The notes under the pieces were generated by a model. It did no database searches. It was not told where the DNA came from and saw nothing but the letters and a program-made list of their open reading frames with translations. From Metridium senile (taxonomy: Eukaryota > Cnidaria > Anthozoa > Actiniaria > Metridiidae), in NCBI GenBank assembly GCA_949775045.1, contig OX459096.1, positions 42,900,379-42,964,378 on the forward strand: a DNA stretch of 64,000 nucleotides. The letters run 5' to 3'. The position numbers and the translations under genes are program-made. This document shows, one piece after another, positions 9,579 to 21,144 of the stretch (the first letter of the stretch is position 1; each line of letters begins with the position of its first letter).

Positions 9579-12449
9579 ATGACCTGTTGGAAGATCCTTA
9601 CAGTTGTGACACTCCTTGCAGGATGGAACGGTCAGTGTTGATGTTTTTTATATTAAGTTAAATCCACTTTGCAACTTTGTAAAAGATAAGCCGACCATAT
9701 AGTTAGTTACAAAATATATATATATCTTTTTGTACCGCGGTAAAAGTGATTCGCGGTAAATGAATATATATTATTAGTTTTTAAACATTTTTCATATATA
9801 CTCATCATATTTATATATACCCATATACAAAATAAGTTATCATAATAATAGTTTTATATTTTTAGCATTAGCATTAACATTATTCAATATTTTATATAGT
9901 CTATTTGTACAATGTTATATTGGGTGCACTTAAATTGGAGCCTCGCTCTGTTGTGTTGTCCCACACCATAGTCTTTATTATTATTATTATTACTTTATTT
10001 TTCTATTATCTGTATACATATTTTGTTCTGGTGGAAGTTATTAAATAAATAAATAAATCACTTTTACTTCGTGTTTTCGGCTTCATGCGAACTCCATTCC
10101 AACACCTAGAGTGCATTTAGTCAAACTGTTGAAAAGTTAGATAAATTTTAGTTAATTTAGACGGATATAGTTGATGTCTGGGATGAAACTCAGGGGTAAC
10201 AATATCGAGTATGCTTCACAAAACACCCCTTAAAGATACCAAAATTCATTTGAAAAGCGCATGGCACGGACGATTTTAGGGGTGATAGCACAAGTATTAG
10301 CACAAAAAAAACCCTCTTGAATTTTCTTTTGATATAAAGGCCCGGGCAAACGGCTTCAACATTTGCTTCAACATTCGTTCGATTTTGTTAAATGTTTAAA
10401 CGCTTTCAAACTCTTTCAACATCAATTAAACATCGAGCAAACACGTTTCAACAATGTTGAAAAGGTGGGAACGGCTTCAACGGTTGCCATTAACAACAAA
10501 ATCAAACGGATGTTGAAGCAAATCCTATAAATCCCGGAGTCCTATAAGTCCCGGAGTCCTATAAGTCCCGGAGTCCTATAAGTCCCAGAGTCCTATAAGT
10601 CCCGGAGTCCTATAAATCCTATAAGTCCGAGAGTCTTATAAGTCCAGGAGTTCCATAAGTCCCGGAGGGGGTTGGGTGGTATGGCATGGGTTAAAGTGTC
10701 GGGTATGCCCGTCAGGAATATACCAAAAATACTAAAACGATCCTATAAGTCATATGAAAGAACCACCTGAAATAGGCATGTTTGGAAGTTTTTGATGCTT
10801 TGGCTAAAATACCAAAGAAGTTATTCTCAATGAAACATGTAGAGATTTGTATGTAATATTCTGCTGAGGCCTTTGATGGCTCGTTTTGGTGTTTTTCTGA
10901 TTTTTCAAACTCTTATAGCTTCTTGCAAATTTAATCGTTTTGTTTTAAAAGTTATTGTTATGTCTATCATATGATAGCTTTCAAAATTATGACCAAATGT
11001 TAACACATGTTTTCCGATGAATACATATTACATAACATACATAAGGATCACCAGTTGTTACCGATAAGATGTTTTCCGATGAATACATATTACATAACAT
11101 ACATAAGGATCACCTGTTGTTACCGATAAGATGTTTTCCGATGAATACATATTACATAACATACATAAGGATCACCTGTAATTGTTACCGATAAGATGTT
11201 TTCCGATGAATACATATTACATAACATACATAAGGATCACCTGTTGTTACCGATAAGATGTTCTGGAAAAATGTATTTTCTAACGATATGGAATGAATAC
11301 TAGCGTGCTGTTATGTAAGGGCATTATTATGTAAATTATACTCTAGGGAGATGTATTTTGTATAAATGAGGTCAGTTTGGTTAAGTAGATACTCGAAGGT
11401 ATCTCTACATACACAGAACGTTGTGTAACTTTTGTAAAACTTCTATTAACTTGATCTTCAATTATTGCCATTAAACGAGATATCAATCCTATATATGTGT
11501 GTTCTAGTGTAATGGAATTAAGTTAGAAAATGTTTTATGTTCTAAGATAGAATATAATGCTCTTCGTTTGTCATTGTTGAGTGCTATATAATATTCTTGG
11601 ATACATACATTTAATGACGTAGTTCAATGATTGACAACTCAGTAAATAAAATACAATAGGATGGCGCATTATAGATAAGAGAAAGAAAGCCTACTCTGTA
11701 GTCAGACTCCCTACGAGCCAAACTCTTTGAGTGAAGCATGTCAATTTGTTTTTTATTTATTTTAGGATTTTGACATTTTTTGTCAATCATAAGCTTGAAA
11801 ATGGTGTCGGACGGACACCGAAACGCCGCCTTCATTTCCCTATTATTTATAACTTTTCAAACCTAAAATCATTATGCAAATAGCCTGAAAACGTTTACTT
11901 GTTTATAGTAAAATAATATACTTTTCAAAATTACTCGATTCGATCTGATTGGACGAGAGGAGTACAATTTAATCGTTAATTGTACTCTGCAGAGTACCAA
12001 TTAAGTTCCTATGGCAACGGCAGTTTTTGACCAATGGGAGTGTGCGTTAAATCAGGCGTTTTAGAATTGAGCCAAAATTACATGCAGGTTGTAATCAAAT
12101 CCGAGAGATAAATTACTACATTTTGGGTACATTTTGTAATTTTCGTCAGTGAATTTTAAGCTTTTAAATTGAATGTATTCATCTAATTAGCAAAAATTAA
12201 CTTTATTTTATCAACTTTTTACTTTATTTGATATGATGCTGTGAATTATAAGACAAAACTACAATTGCAACAAGAAAACCTGGAAATTTGAAAAAACAAA
12301 AACAAAAATGAAAACAGTGAATTTTGTAATACCTACCTGTGACAAAACGGTTACCATGGAAACATCACCAAAGTTAACATGACTCATTATGTTTAAAAAC
12401 TGAAACTTTTTATGATGGTTTTAGCTAGCTTTTACCGTTCAGATTACCG

Positions 12450-12535
<86 letters not shown>

Positions 12536-15500
12536 CATCATCATTATTATTATTATTATAAAGGCCATGTGGAGCAACATAGGATATATATATATAAGGA
12601 TATATATACATAGGATATATATATATAAGGCTCAGTCATAGGATATAGTTACGCTATATACACCTATTTCAAAAATCGTTGTCGCAAACAAAGCCACAAT
12701 CCACACTCTGAAGCCTGCAAAGGATGTCGGTATTTCTTCTCTTGTTATCGATTTATTCATACCATATTTTGGTTGTACGTGTTTGTGTTATATGACCATA
12801 ACAAGTTGTTGTTGTGGTAGATATAAATAGAAATATTTCTTTAAAAACATGTAATAAATCACAAATTAAGTCCATGTAACCGACATCTTTTGCAGGCTTT
12901 AGAGTGTGGACTGTAGCATCCGGCTGCGACAACGATTATTGAAATAGGTGTATATACGGTCTGATCTATAGAAGCTTTGTAGCCTTCTGCGCAAGCTACC
13001 TTTTTGAACTATTATGGGAACCTTTTGTACATATGACAGCCTCATTCCCAGGGCATTTTGCCCTTCGCTTTTGGGCAGGAACGCTTAGGAACAAGGTTGA
13101 ATGAACGAGCTATTCTTTGCACCGCCTGTTAGGAACAAGGTTGAATGAACGAGCTATTCTTTGCACCGCCTGTTAGGAACAAGGTTGAATGAACGAGCTA
13201 TTCCTTACACCGCCTGTTAATTGCGATAACTTTCTTCATATTCAGGTTCTGCAAGTGGCAGTACATGCAACAAGCGAATGGATTTTGAAACAACCTTTGA
13301 AGGAAAGAACCTCATCAATCATGATTTCAAAACATTCTCGACTTTCAGTGATATAATCTGTGAGAGCCAGTGTTTCCTTGATGATCGTTGTATATCATAC
13401 AGCTTCGATACAAAAATGATGATATGTAATCTAAGTGAATCAGATCACCTTATGCATCCAGCCGACTTTATAGACCAACCCAATGTGGTGTATAGAAGTG
13501 CTAGGGTGAGTAATGAATGGGTGTATATAGGGGGGGGGGGGGGGGGGGGGGTATCCAAACAAATTGAACCACCCCTGTACAACCCAATGTGATATATAGA
13601 AGTGCTAGGGTGAGTAATATGAATGGGTGTATATAGGGGGAGGGGTATCCAAACAAATTGAACCACCCCTGTACAACCCAATGTGATATATAGAAGTGCT
13701 AGGGTGAGTTATATGAATGGGTGTATATAGGGGGAGGGGTATCCAAACAAATTGAACCACCCCTGTACAACCCAATGTGATATATAGAAGTGCTAGGGTG
13801 AGTAATATGAATGGGTGTATATAGGGGGAGGGGTATCCAAACAAATTGAACCACCCCTGTACAACCCAATGTGATATAGAGAAGTGCTAGGGTGAGTTAT
13901 ATGAATGGGTGTATATAGGGGGAGGGGTATCCAAACAAATTGAACCACCCCTGTACAACCCAATGTGATATATAGAAGTGCTAGGGTGAGTAATATGAAT
14001 GGGTGTATATAGGGGGAGAGGTATCCAAACAAATTGAACCACCCCTGTACAACCCAATGTGATATATAGAAGTGCTAGGGTGAGTAATGAATGGGTGTAT
14101 ATAGGGGGAGGTGTATCCAAACAAATTGAACCACCCCTGTGCAACCCAATGTGATATATAGAAGTGCTAGGGTGAGTAATATGAATGGGTGTATATAGGG
14201 GGAGGGGTATCCAAACAAATTGAACCACCCCTGTACAACCCAATGTGATATATAGAAGTGCTAGGGTGAGTTATATGAATGGGTGTATATAGGGGGAGGG
14301 GTATCCAAACAAATTGAACCACCCCTGTGAAAGGTTTTAAGATGTTTCCCTCCTGTTTTCAAACCATCGTACATATTTAAGTGTCAGTTAAACTAACTCG
14401 ATATATTTACTGTATTTTACACTGAAACTTTGCCCTTTTACTAATATCAAAGTGCTAGCTCTTTCCGTTTTTATAAAGCCATTTGAATTAAGGGAGATAG
14501 GGTCACGTGACCTCTTAGTGCAAGTCGTCTATAACCATTGATTACTTGTGATCTTTGTTATTTAGAACACATGTGACTGTAGTCCTGCACAGACATGCAG
14601 GTACGACTTTGTCAAGAATATTGCAAAGTGTACCTGCCCTATCGGATTCACTGGTTCAAACTGTGACGTTAGTAAGTAATTGAAACATCGACTATAAATC
14701 CCGGGGAGGGAGGGGGACACGGGAGTTAAGATATGGGTATGCTCTTTCTATCTCGTAGGGGTAAAAATCTATATATAGTATATATGGTATCTTCTAGGGT
14801 ATTAACATTTAGAATGTCGACATTTCTTGTTATCTTCATAAGGGAATCGGAAAGGAAAATCCCATCCCTCTCCTTTGCCAGTTGACAATCGTCCGTGCAA
14901 CGACTTTTTTTGAAGGACTTTCGGTTTCTTTTAGGGGTGTTTTTGAAAATTTCCGAAGAGCATTCTCGATAGATTTATCCCTGTGTCCCCCCTGAGTCCC
15001 CCCTAAGTCCCCCCGATAAAGCTATTTCAAGTAAATGACAAAACTTTATTGTTTACATTTAAAATAAACAAAAAAAAAACAATGACAAAAATTAAGAATG
15101 AAGGAAAGAAATTAAAGCATCTTATGATATCCTATGATTTTATTCAATGCTAATGTACAATAATATGGTGCCTAGTAATAGCCCGCGTATAAGAACCTAA
15201 AATTTTTCAATTTTCCCTAAATAGGTTCTTATAAAGTTCTTATATACGTACATGGTACTTTTAAGTACCTTAATAGGTTCTTATGTGAAGGAGGCTAAAA
15301 ATGAAAATTTTAGCCTAACATCTTAATTTTCTTAAAACTGACCCAGGTTCTTATACGCGGGCTATTACTGTATTGCATTTCACACTTCACGTGTCACTTT
15401 ACAATTATTAAGCCATTTTAAAACTAGTCATATACATATCGCTATTTAATCATATGTTTCAGATATCGACGAATGTACAAGTAAACCCTGTCAGAATAAT

Positions 15501-18069
15501 GGTGTCTGCATCGACCTAATCAATAGTTATCAATGTAACTGTACTGATGGGACAAGTGGAACCAATTGTGAAATAAGTAAGTATTAGTTTCAAGGTGTCT
15601 TCATTTATTTAGGCATTGATTTCTTAATTCATTCATTCATTCTTTCATTTATTCATCCATCCATTCATTCATTCATTCATTCATCCATCCATCCATCCAT
15701 CCATCCATCCATCCATCCATCCATCCATCCATTCATTCATTCATTCATTCATTCATTCGTTCGTTCGTTCGTTCGTTCATTTGTTGATTGATTTATTTAT
15801 TTACGAATTCATCTATCCAAAAATTTGTTGATACAATTTATTTCGGTGGCACTTTTTATGTTTAGAGTGCTCGCATAAAACCAATGAAAAACCAATCTCA
15901 CGAAGCAGTATATCTTACAGGCATTTTAGTAATATTAAGTACGTGCTAATAGGCCCTTTGACGGTCCAGGTCGTGTGACACAAGACAATATACGTGGCTT
16001 GCCATGCAGTCTGGCATATAATGTCATAAGATTCTCACCTGCCAGTCGCCATATAATATCATAATTTCACATTTAAAAAAATCATAAATATGTCTTCTCC
16101 AAACTATCAAAACAGCCTCAAAATCAACAAAAAAACAGATGCTTTTTCTAAAAAATGATTAAAAATCACCCTTACGGTACGTAGTCATGTCATGACATTA
16201 AGCAAGAACCCTAAAAGGACTAAAATGGAATATCTTCAACCCAAAAAGGGGCACCGATCACCCCTATCACTTACATGGACAAAGGGAGTTCCACCGGAGA
16301 CAAATGTTTGTCACAATTTCTTCCGGTTTGTCTGATCAGAAACGATTACATTTGCAAGTGAATTTCCAAACGAGTGGATGACCAAAGCACCCCAAGAAAT
16401 CATGTATTATTGTCCACGTTTCTAATATGCTTTCTTATTGCATGATATACAGATTTCGACGAGTGCGCATCTAATCCATGTGTAAATGGTGCCACATGTG
16501 TGGATGGTGTTGGCCAGTTTACCTGTAACTGTGTATCAGGCTATGAAGGCGCCACTTGCAGTCTTGGTAAGTTATATCTAGTATGAAAATTGACTAATAT
16601 TAACTATAACCATGTACTGAAGCATATTTAACATATGATTTAAGACACCCGTTCGAGATATAATAATCCATAATTACCCATTCCCTGATAGTAGTGAGGA
16701 AAATATTGCAAATGTTTCTTTAAAAATCGATTAACATCATTATGAAACGCAAAAAATGAAACCTACGATCGTTTTAACCGATTCTACAACCAGCTTTAGA
16801 CAATTTGGGGTACAATGCATACCTTGTTTAATACAGCAAGGTCATTAATCATACCTTATCCAGCACTGAACATACCTGTATAGCAAATATATTGAAGTAG
16901 ACCGGGGGAAATGAGGGCGCCCGTTAGAATATTGAGAGACGGATTCCGGTCCTAATGGTCTGGGTTCGATTCATGGCCCGGGCGATTACGTTGTGTCTTT
17001 GGGCAAGATACTGTACTCTCTCAGTGTCTCGTCTTCTCGGATAAGGACGTAAAGCCGGAGGTCCTGTCTGCCCTCACTCGGACTATGTTACAAGGTGGAC
17101 GTAAAAGAACCACTGAGGACGGCAAACAAATATGTGGCCTTGACCACCCTCAGTGACTGCCTCACTCTCATACAAGCGCATTTGAATATGTACATAGATA
17201 TTTGCGCTATATAAATATTAAATTATATATAATATATGGCAACTCGATTTGCTTGGATCTTTACGGTTCAGTTTCCACGACAACGGTGAAGGGTTCGTGT
17301 ACCTGAAATAGGATTAAGATGCCCTAAAAATTAATTACGTTGTCTATCAAATTGTCTTGTAATTCTGTACATCGACATGTGATTTTTTTCCAGAAATCGA
17401 TGAATGTGCATCAAAACCGTGTGTAAATGGTGGAGCATGTATAGATGGTTTGGGCTTTTATACTTGTTCTTGTACGGATAAGTTTTTTGGAAAAAATTGT
17501 GAAAGTAAGTATCAATCTTAGTAGAGAAGTTTTGTTTGTCTCACAAATTTACGAGTAGCATATTTCCCAGTTTTTTTATACATTGCTATCTGGAATCTGA
17601 TTGGCTAAGAGCGTGCAAATTATTTTCACAATCAGACAACCTACCGCCGGATTAGTAAAGAGTAATATTCTAGCCATCTGTAGGTTGCGTCTGCAATGCA
17701 TTATTCGCCAAAATATCACTTGGTTGTCCACTTTCTTTGTTTTCTTGCTCAAAAACCTTGCTTTCAACTTGAAAGAACTTTTGTGATCCGAATAATCCAG
17801 GTCTTGGCAAATGCAATCAGCCTCATATTAAACCTGGCTTCGGCATACACTAGCCACGACCTTCATTATTCAAAAAGCTCATCCAATAACTGTTCATATA
17901 ATTGATATCTTTTCCAGTCTATAACCAATGTGCTGATGGAGGGAAATGCCCAGGAACTATTCCTTGTTTACCCAGTACAGATTCTAAATATAACGGATAT
18001 TATTGTCAATGCCCTACTGGCAGTTTTTTTCGCCCATCGAAAAGCGACTGCAAGAAAATGGGTGGCTAA
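9579..18069 (+). CDS. Secreted PAN/apple-EGF domain protein, 7 exons, complete
   Basis: CDS exons are 9579-9630, 13246-13505, 14566-14671, 15463-15576, 16453-16566, 17394-17504 and 17918-18069. All have GT/AG borders and compatible phases; the total is 303 codons including TAA. Exon 1 encodes a signal peptide ([15 protein letters not shown]). Exon 2 is a PAN/apple-like module with Cys spacing around [14 protein letters not shown] and a later C-N-L. Exons 3 to 6 each encode one EGF module of 35-38 residues. Exons 4 to 6 start with the calcium-binding signature (N/E)-(I/F)-D-E-C, and all end with C-x-C...G...C. Exon 7 is a final Cys-rich EGF-like module ending in GG. Symmetric phase-1 introns between EGF exons are typical of shuffled extracellular modules. 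An extracellular adhesion, matrix or mucus role is likely; the ligand is unknown. The exon 2 donor is multiplied by the minisatellite at 13480-14330. Confidence 0.85.
9925..10060 (+). mobile_element. LINE-like 3' tail fragment
   Basis: The motif TTGGAGCCTCGCTCTGTTGTG resembles the 3' UTR segment at 4817-4837. It is followed by an ATT microsatellite and AAATAAATAAATAAAT. It lies in intron 1 of the PAN/EGF gene. Confidence 0.4.
10335..10525. mobile_element. Probable MITE, AACGGCTTCAAC family
   Basis: AAACGGCTTCAACATTTGCTTCAAC near the left side and ATCAAACGGATGTTGAAGCA near the right are inverted relative to each other, with several TTCAACA/TGTTGAA words between. Boundaries are approximate. 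Confidence 0.4.
10525..10670 (+). repeat. Short tandem repeat, about 20 bp (CCTATAAGTCCCGGAGT)
   Basis: About seven imperfect copies of AGTCCTATAAGTCCCGG in intron 1 of the PAN/EGF gene. Confidence 0.85.
11005..11262 (+). repeat. Tandem repeat, about 63 bp x 4
   Basis: Units contain GATGTTTTCCGATGAATACA, TATTACATAACATACATAAG and GATCACCTGTTGTTACCGAT; the copies are nearly identical. Confidence 0.92.
11263..12440. other. Intronic DNA, no gene seen
   Basis: Part of intron 1 of the PAN/EGF gene. The minus-strand frame at 11611-11835 shows no recognisable domain. A segment near 11940-12010 (GATTGGACGAGAGGAGTAC) may be an old element. Confidence 0.45.
12443..12560. repeat. (ATT)n microsatellite
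   Basis: About 38 ATT units with one TCATCATC interruption near 12536. Confidence 0.97.
12653..12957. mobile_element. MITE with TATACACCTATTTCAA ends
   Basis: Long imperfect inverted arms. The left end is TATACACCTATTTCAAAAAT then CGTTGTCGC and later CTGCAAAGGATGTCGG; the right end is the complement. The terminal word is shared with the elements at 22227-22492 and 47888-48153, whose interiors differ. A half-copy of the interior is at about 33422-33515. Confidence 0.8.
13075..13225 (+). repeat. Tandem repeat, about 44 bp x 3
   Basis: Three copies of AGGAACAAGGTTGAATGAAC plus GAGCTATTCTTTGCACCGCC, just upstream of the PAN exon acceptor. Confidence 0.9.
13480..14330 (+). repeat. 94-bp minisatellite carrying the PAN exon end and its 5' splice site, 9 copies
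   Basis: The word AGTGCTAGGG begins at 13497, 13601, 13695, 13789, 13883, 13977, 14071, 14163 and 14257. The spacing is 94 bp, except 104 at the first step (expanded G run) and 92 once. The first copy straddles the real exon/intron border of the PAN exon (AGG|GTGAGT at 13505/13506). The rest of each unit (GGGTGTATATAGGGGGAGGG, CAAACAAATTGAACCACCCC) is intronic, so every copy presents an exon-like end plus a GTGAGT donor. The minus-strand open frames here are translations of the repeat. Confidence 0.93.
15177..15368. mobile_element. MITE (TIR AATAGCCCGCGTATAAGAACC)
   Basis: Terminal inverted repeats of about 20 bp (TAGCCCGCGTATAAGAACCT and its complement at 15347-15367) enclose a further inner inverted repeat around TTAAGTACCTT. 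It sits in intron 3 of the PAN/EGF gene. Confidence 0.8.
15630..15785. repeat. (ATTC)n/(ATCC)n/(GTTC)n microsatellite
   Basis: Compound tetranucleotide runs in intron 4 of the PAN/EGF gene. Confidence 0.95.
16905..17225 (+). mobile_element. SINE with tRNA-like B box and conserved central domain
   Basis: A pol III B-box-like word (GGGTTCGATTC, 16963-16973) is followed by a central segment with TTGGGCAAGATACTGTACTC and ATAAGGACGTAAAGCCGGAG. The 3' part ends GCGCTATATAAATATTAAAT. This layout is that of tRNA-derived SINEs with a conserved core domain. It sits in intron 5 of the PAN/EGF gene. Confidence 0.7.
17575..17900. mobile_element. Non-autonomous element, ATTGGCTAAGAGC family, copy 1
   Basis: It contains ATCTGATTGGCTAAGAGCG at one side and GTGATCCGAATAATCCAGGT plus GCTTCGGC at the other. 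The same landmarks occur at 22690-23045 and, inverted, at 57885-58215. The short open frames here are not gene-like. Confidence 0.5.
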
Positions 18070-18126
18070 GTGATGGTGAAGTGATGGTTAAGTGATGGTA
18101 AAACGCTTTCCAACAAAAACAAGAGA

Positions 18127-18132
18127 AATAAA
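18127..18132 (+). terminator. Poly(A) signal AATAAA of the PAN/EGF gene
   Basis: The first AATAAA after the stop codon, 58 bp downstream. Its last two bases are also the first two bases of the hairpin element at 18131-18266. Confidence 0.55.
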
Positions 18133-18266
18133 GCATGGTCGAATGGTCAGAGCGTTGGTCTCGCAATCCGGTGGTGCTTGCAGGTTCGAGTCCCGCTCTG
18201 GCCACTAGCTGAGACTGTATTTGTCCCTATTTAGATTGGGGCAAATTCAGTCTCTCGACCATGCTT
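18131..18266 (+). mobile_element. tRNA-like pol III cassette in a 136-bp hairpin (SINE or MITE)
   Basis: It has a perfect A box (TGGTCGAATGG, 18136-18146) and B box (GGTTCGAGTCC, 18183-18193) at tRNA spacing, with a possible anticodon loop CTCGCAA between. The 5' and 3' acceptor strands do not pair, so it is not a functional tRNA. The ends are a perfect 12-bp inverted repeat: AAGCATGGTCGA at 18131 and TCGACCATGCTT at 18255-18266. An inner hairpin pairs GAGACTGTATTTG with CAAATTCAGTCTC. An A-rich run follows at 18294. Confidence 0.65.
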
Positions 18267-18339
18267 GTTAAAACTGGTTCGCCCATTTACTAGAAAAAAA
18301 AACACGTTATGTTGTAATTATTATCAGTTTGTTTGTATA

Positions 18340-18600
18340 AATTAGTATAAGAGGACCAAGTTGCAAAAAAGCTAAATTTGGGCAAATTTCTTTTGCAGGA
18401 TATTTTTTTTCCCATTCTACGTATGTGCAGGAATTTGTTTTTCAACTTGCACGAATTTTTTTTTAGTCATTGTTGATTTTTTTCCTCTCTTTAAGGCGCT
18501 GTGCTCGAATTGTTTTTTGGTATTTGCCCAACCCTCCCCCCCCCCCCCCCCCCCCGCCTCCCCCCTCAAAAATCTAATGGTCCGTCCCTTATATCACTGT
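18340..18600. mobile_element. Diverged or half MITE of the GGTCCGTCCCTT family
   Basis: It ends ATCTAATGGTCCGTCCCTTA as in the element at 5922-6151, with a similar T/G-rich core (TTTTTTTTCCC, TGCACGAATTT). A poly(C) run lies at 18535-18555. The left end is degraded. Confidence 0.5.
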
Positions 18601-19640
18601 TTAGGCCTATTTATTTATTAACACAGCAAATCAAAAAGATACATTTGTCGGCCTCATGGAACATGTGTGCGTGCCTCTAACTGGAAAACAAACCATTATT
18701 TACCCAATGCTCTATTTGCATGGTATTAAAAAATGAACATATTTCATAGACTTAAGTAAGGTCTTCCGATAGTTTTGCGGCGTCACTTTGTTAAAGTGGT
18801 CTTTTAATTTCGTCAGAATTGAACGTAAAATAGGAAATTATTATCATTTTAAAGGTATTAACATGCAAAACTTCATTTATCTATTCAAACATAGTTAATA
18901 TGACTATGACTCAAGTTAACAGCAAATGAAAACAAAGATGCAGGAGTGTTTTATCAGGATTTAAAACCACGCGGCGAAGCCAAGTGGTTTTAAACCCGAT
19001 AAAACACGATCTGCGAGTTTATTGAACGAGTTTAAAAACTCCAACCTACATGTTGTGTTTTTGTAAAAAAAAATCAAGGGTTTATGAAAGTTTATTAGAG
19101 AAAATTAAGGTTAAAGTTTATGTAAATTAGGATCAATCTATATCTTCAGTTAAAACACTCGTCACGGTTACGATTTCTTTTGAAAATTTCTCATGAATTA
19201 TTAATGAGTTTTTGAAGTTTTATTAAACACCAAATGACGTCTTCCATCTCCCCCCCCCCCCCCCCCCCTCCGCCCCACCCCCTTGGCAATCTTGAGGAGG
19301 GAGTCATTGAGTCCTATCAATGAGTTATCATTTCACACCACAATTAAAGGGGAAGGGGGGTAAATTTTTTATACTTAAATAAATGAAGTAGTCACGATAA
19401 GGTAAAATAATAAAATCGTGCCAACTACTTTTGACACAAATCGTAGGCAATACACTTTTAAGACATTTAGTTGCATTTGCTTAAACAATATGTACTAGCT
19501 CGCATATTTATCGAATTATCTATATATATACAGCAATTTTAACTTCAAATGCATTTGGTGTTGGAAAAATATTTATTTAATCGGGAATTCAATAACAAAA
19601 AAACTATTTACTCAAGCATACATTGGAAAACTCAGGTATA
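18601..19640. other. Intergenic, no gene seen
   Basis: It contains a small palindrome around 18950-19015 (GTGTTTTATCAGGATTTAAA and complement) and a poly(C) tract near 19249-19270. No coding evidence. Confidence 0.5.
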
Positions 19641-19786
19641 TAGAGTACAAACACTAAAAGTGTGCAATACTTTGCACTATTTACCACTAAATAGTGTTGA
19701 TTAAACAATAGAGAACAATAGAATTTGCATAATTTAGCAGTATTTAGTGGTATTTATGTTGCACACTTTTAGTGTTTGTACTCTAT
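19641..19786. mobile_element. MITE (TIR AGAGTACAAACACTAAAAGTG), copy 1
   Basis: The 25-bp ends AGAGTACAAACACTAAAAGT and their complement (about 19760-19785) enclose an AT-rich core with ACTAAATAGTGTTGATTAAA. A close copy is at 48172-48308. Confidence 0.88.
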
Positions 19787-21144
19787 TACATTTCTTTTTA
19801 TATACTTTTTGGACTCACAAGAATTCAGGCATCTCGAAATCGAGGAAACTATGCGGCGGAAACTCTTCAAATCAGCTGTCCAAAATGTTCGTAATGTGTA
19901 TTAAAATCTTACTAGTAACTATAAATGAAAAGTTTTCGCCGCAACTTGACATAAAACAGTTTTAAAGTGCAAATAATAACAATGCAAAGAAGACATAAGC
20001 ATATAACCATAAAAACTGACGAATCCAAAATGTCATTACCGTACCTTGAATATTTTTAATATTTTTTGCTTTTGTTTTACTTTGAGCAAATTTTGCTGTT
20101 GTGTTTTTGCTAGTCTTTGCCGCTCTTTTTTGCTAATACAGGGCTCGAAAAATGTGTCACTATAGATACGAAGAATTGAAAATGCAAAAAAAAAAAACAA
20201 TAAGGCAAGCGGTATTTTATAAATACTCATTTGCTCATTGTTTGAAAAACCTTTTATAAGATTTTCACTATGGAAATTATAAGATTTCAATTAGTTTTTC
20301 AAAGCTTTATATGAATCTAAAAAAAATGGTATAGTTTCCTTAGTTAACCTCAGTTTCCGTAGTTTCCTCGATTTCGAGTTGATTTTCGAGTTGACGAGAA
20401 TTCTCCATCTAGATAGAAGCTACTGATGTAATACTTCTATGTTTCCTATTTTCGCACTAGAGAATTTGATAACTAATGAGATTTATGCATGTAGAGAGAT
20501 TATTCGGGAGAGTGCATGAACGATTTTTTTCAGTTGCGAAGTCTTCGAGTGAATGAATGTTTTGATGCGAAGCAACAAGTGAATAAACATCGTTCAAGCA
20601 ATTTCCATGGTGTAATTTTTGTATTTTATAGATACTGAGGTTCAATCTCAAATTTTTATCGGCACATAGCTTGTTTGCACTGTTTGATATCTCGCCAGAA
20701 AACCATTTCAATGTCCAATGCAATGATGAATCAGAATCCAAACCCATGTTCACTGAGAATTATTATTAATACAAGTTCTATAATATTTTCTGAGATTTCT
20801 ATAAGTCGGTACTAATTCGCTCTCTGTTTTGATCAACAAGACAAATTAGGACCGTCGACTTTTTCAAAATTAGGCAAGGGTTTTAAGAAAAACATATTTC
20901 GGTAGATATTCGACAAGCCTAGAAAAACGGGGGGGGGGGGGGGGTTGATTTGTTCCGTACAGGAAATTTTTTTAGCTAGCCCGCTGGCATGCACAAAGAT
21001 TTGAGTGGCGACTAGTTTTTCCACCTTTCGGGCCTTTCACGAAATTTTTTTTTGAAATCATCCCCCCCCCCCCCCTCAATAGTTAAATGGTCCACCCCTT
21101 AGGAAAGGGTTGTATAAAACTACAAAACTGACAAAATGTATTCA
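19787..21144. other. Intergenic, no gene supported
   Basis: The longest frames (20036-20290 and 20457-20753, minus) have no domain, splice or compositional support. A G run lies at about 20931-20944 and a C run at about 21062-21075. An end of the GGTCCGTCCCTT family lies near 21085-21101. Confidence 0.45.

Noticed and set aside
13445..14243. Several minus-strand open frames of 78-118 codons with repeated [18 protein letters not shown] peptides
   Set aside because: They are translations of the 94-bp minisatellite on the strand opposite the PAN/EGF gene; no start or splice support.
18131..18206. Functional tRNA gene (possible Ala, CGC)
   Set aside because: A and B boxes are present, but the acceptor strands do not pair and the sequence is embedded in a hairpin element.
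20457..20753. 98-codon minus-strand frame
   Set aside because: No recognisable domain, neighbouring exon or repeat relationship; chance open frame in AT-rich DNA remains the simplest reading.
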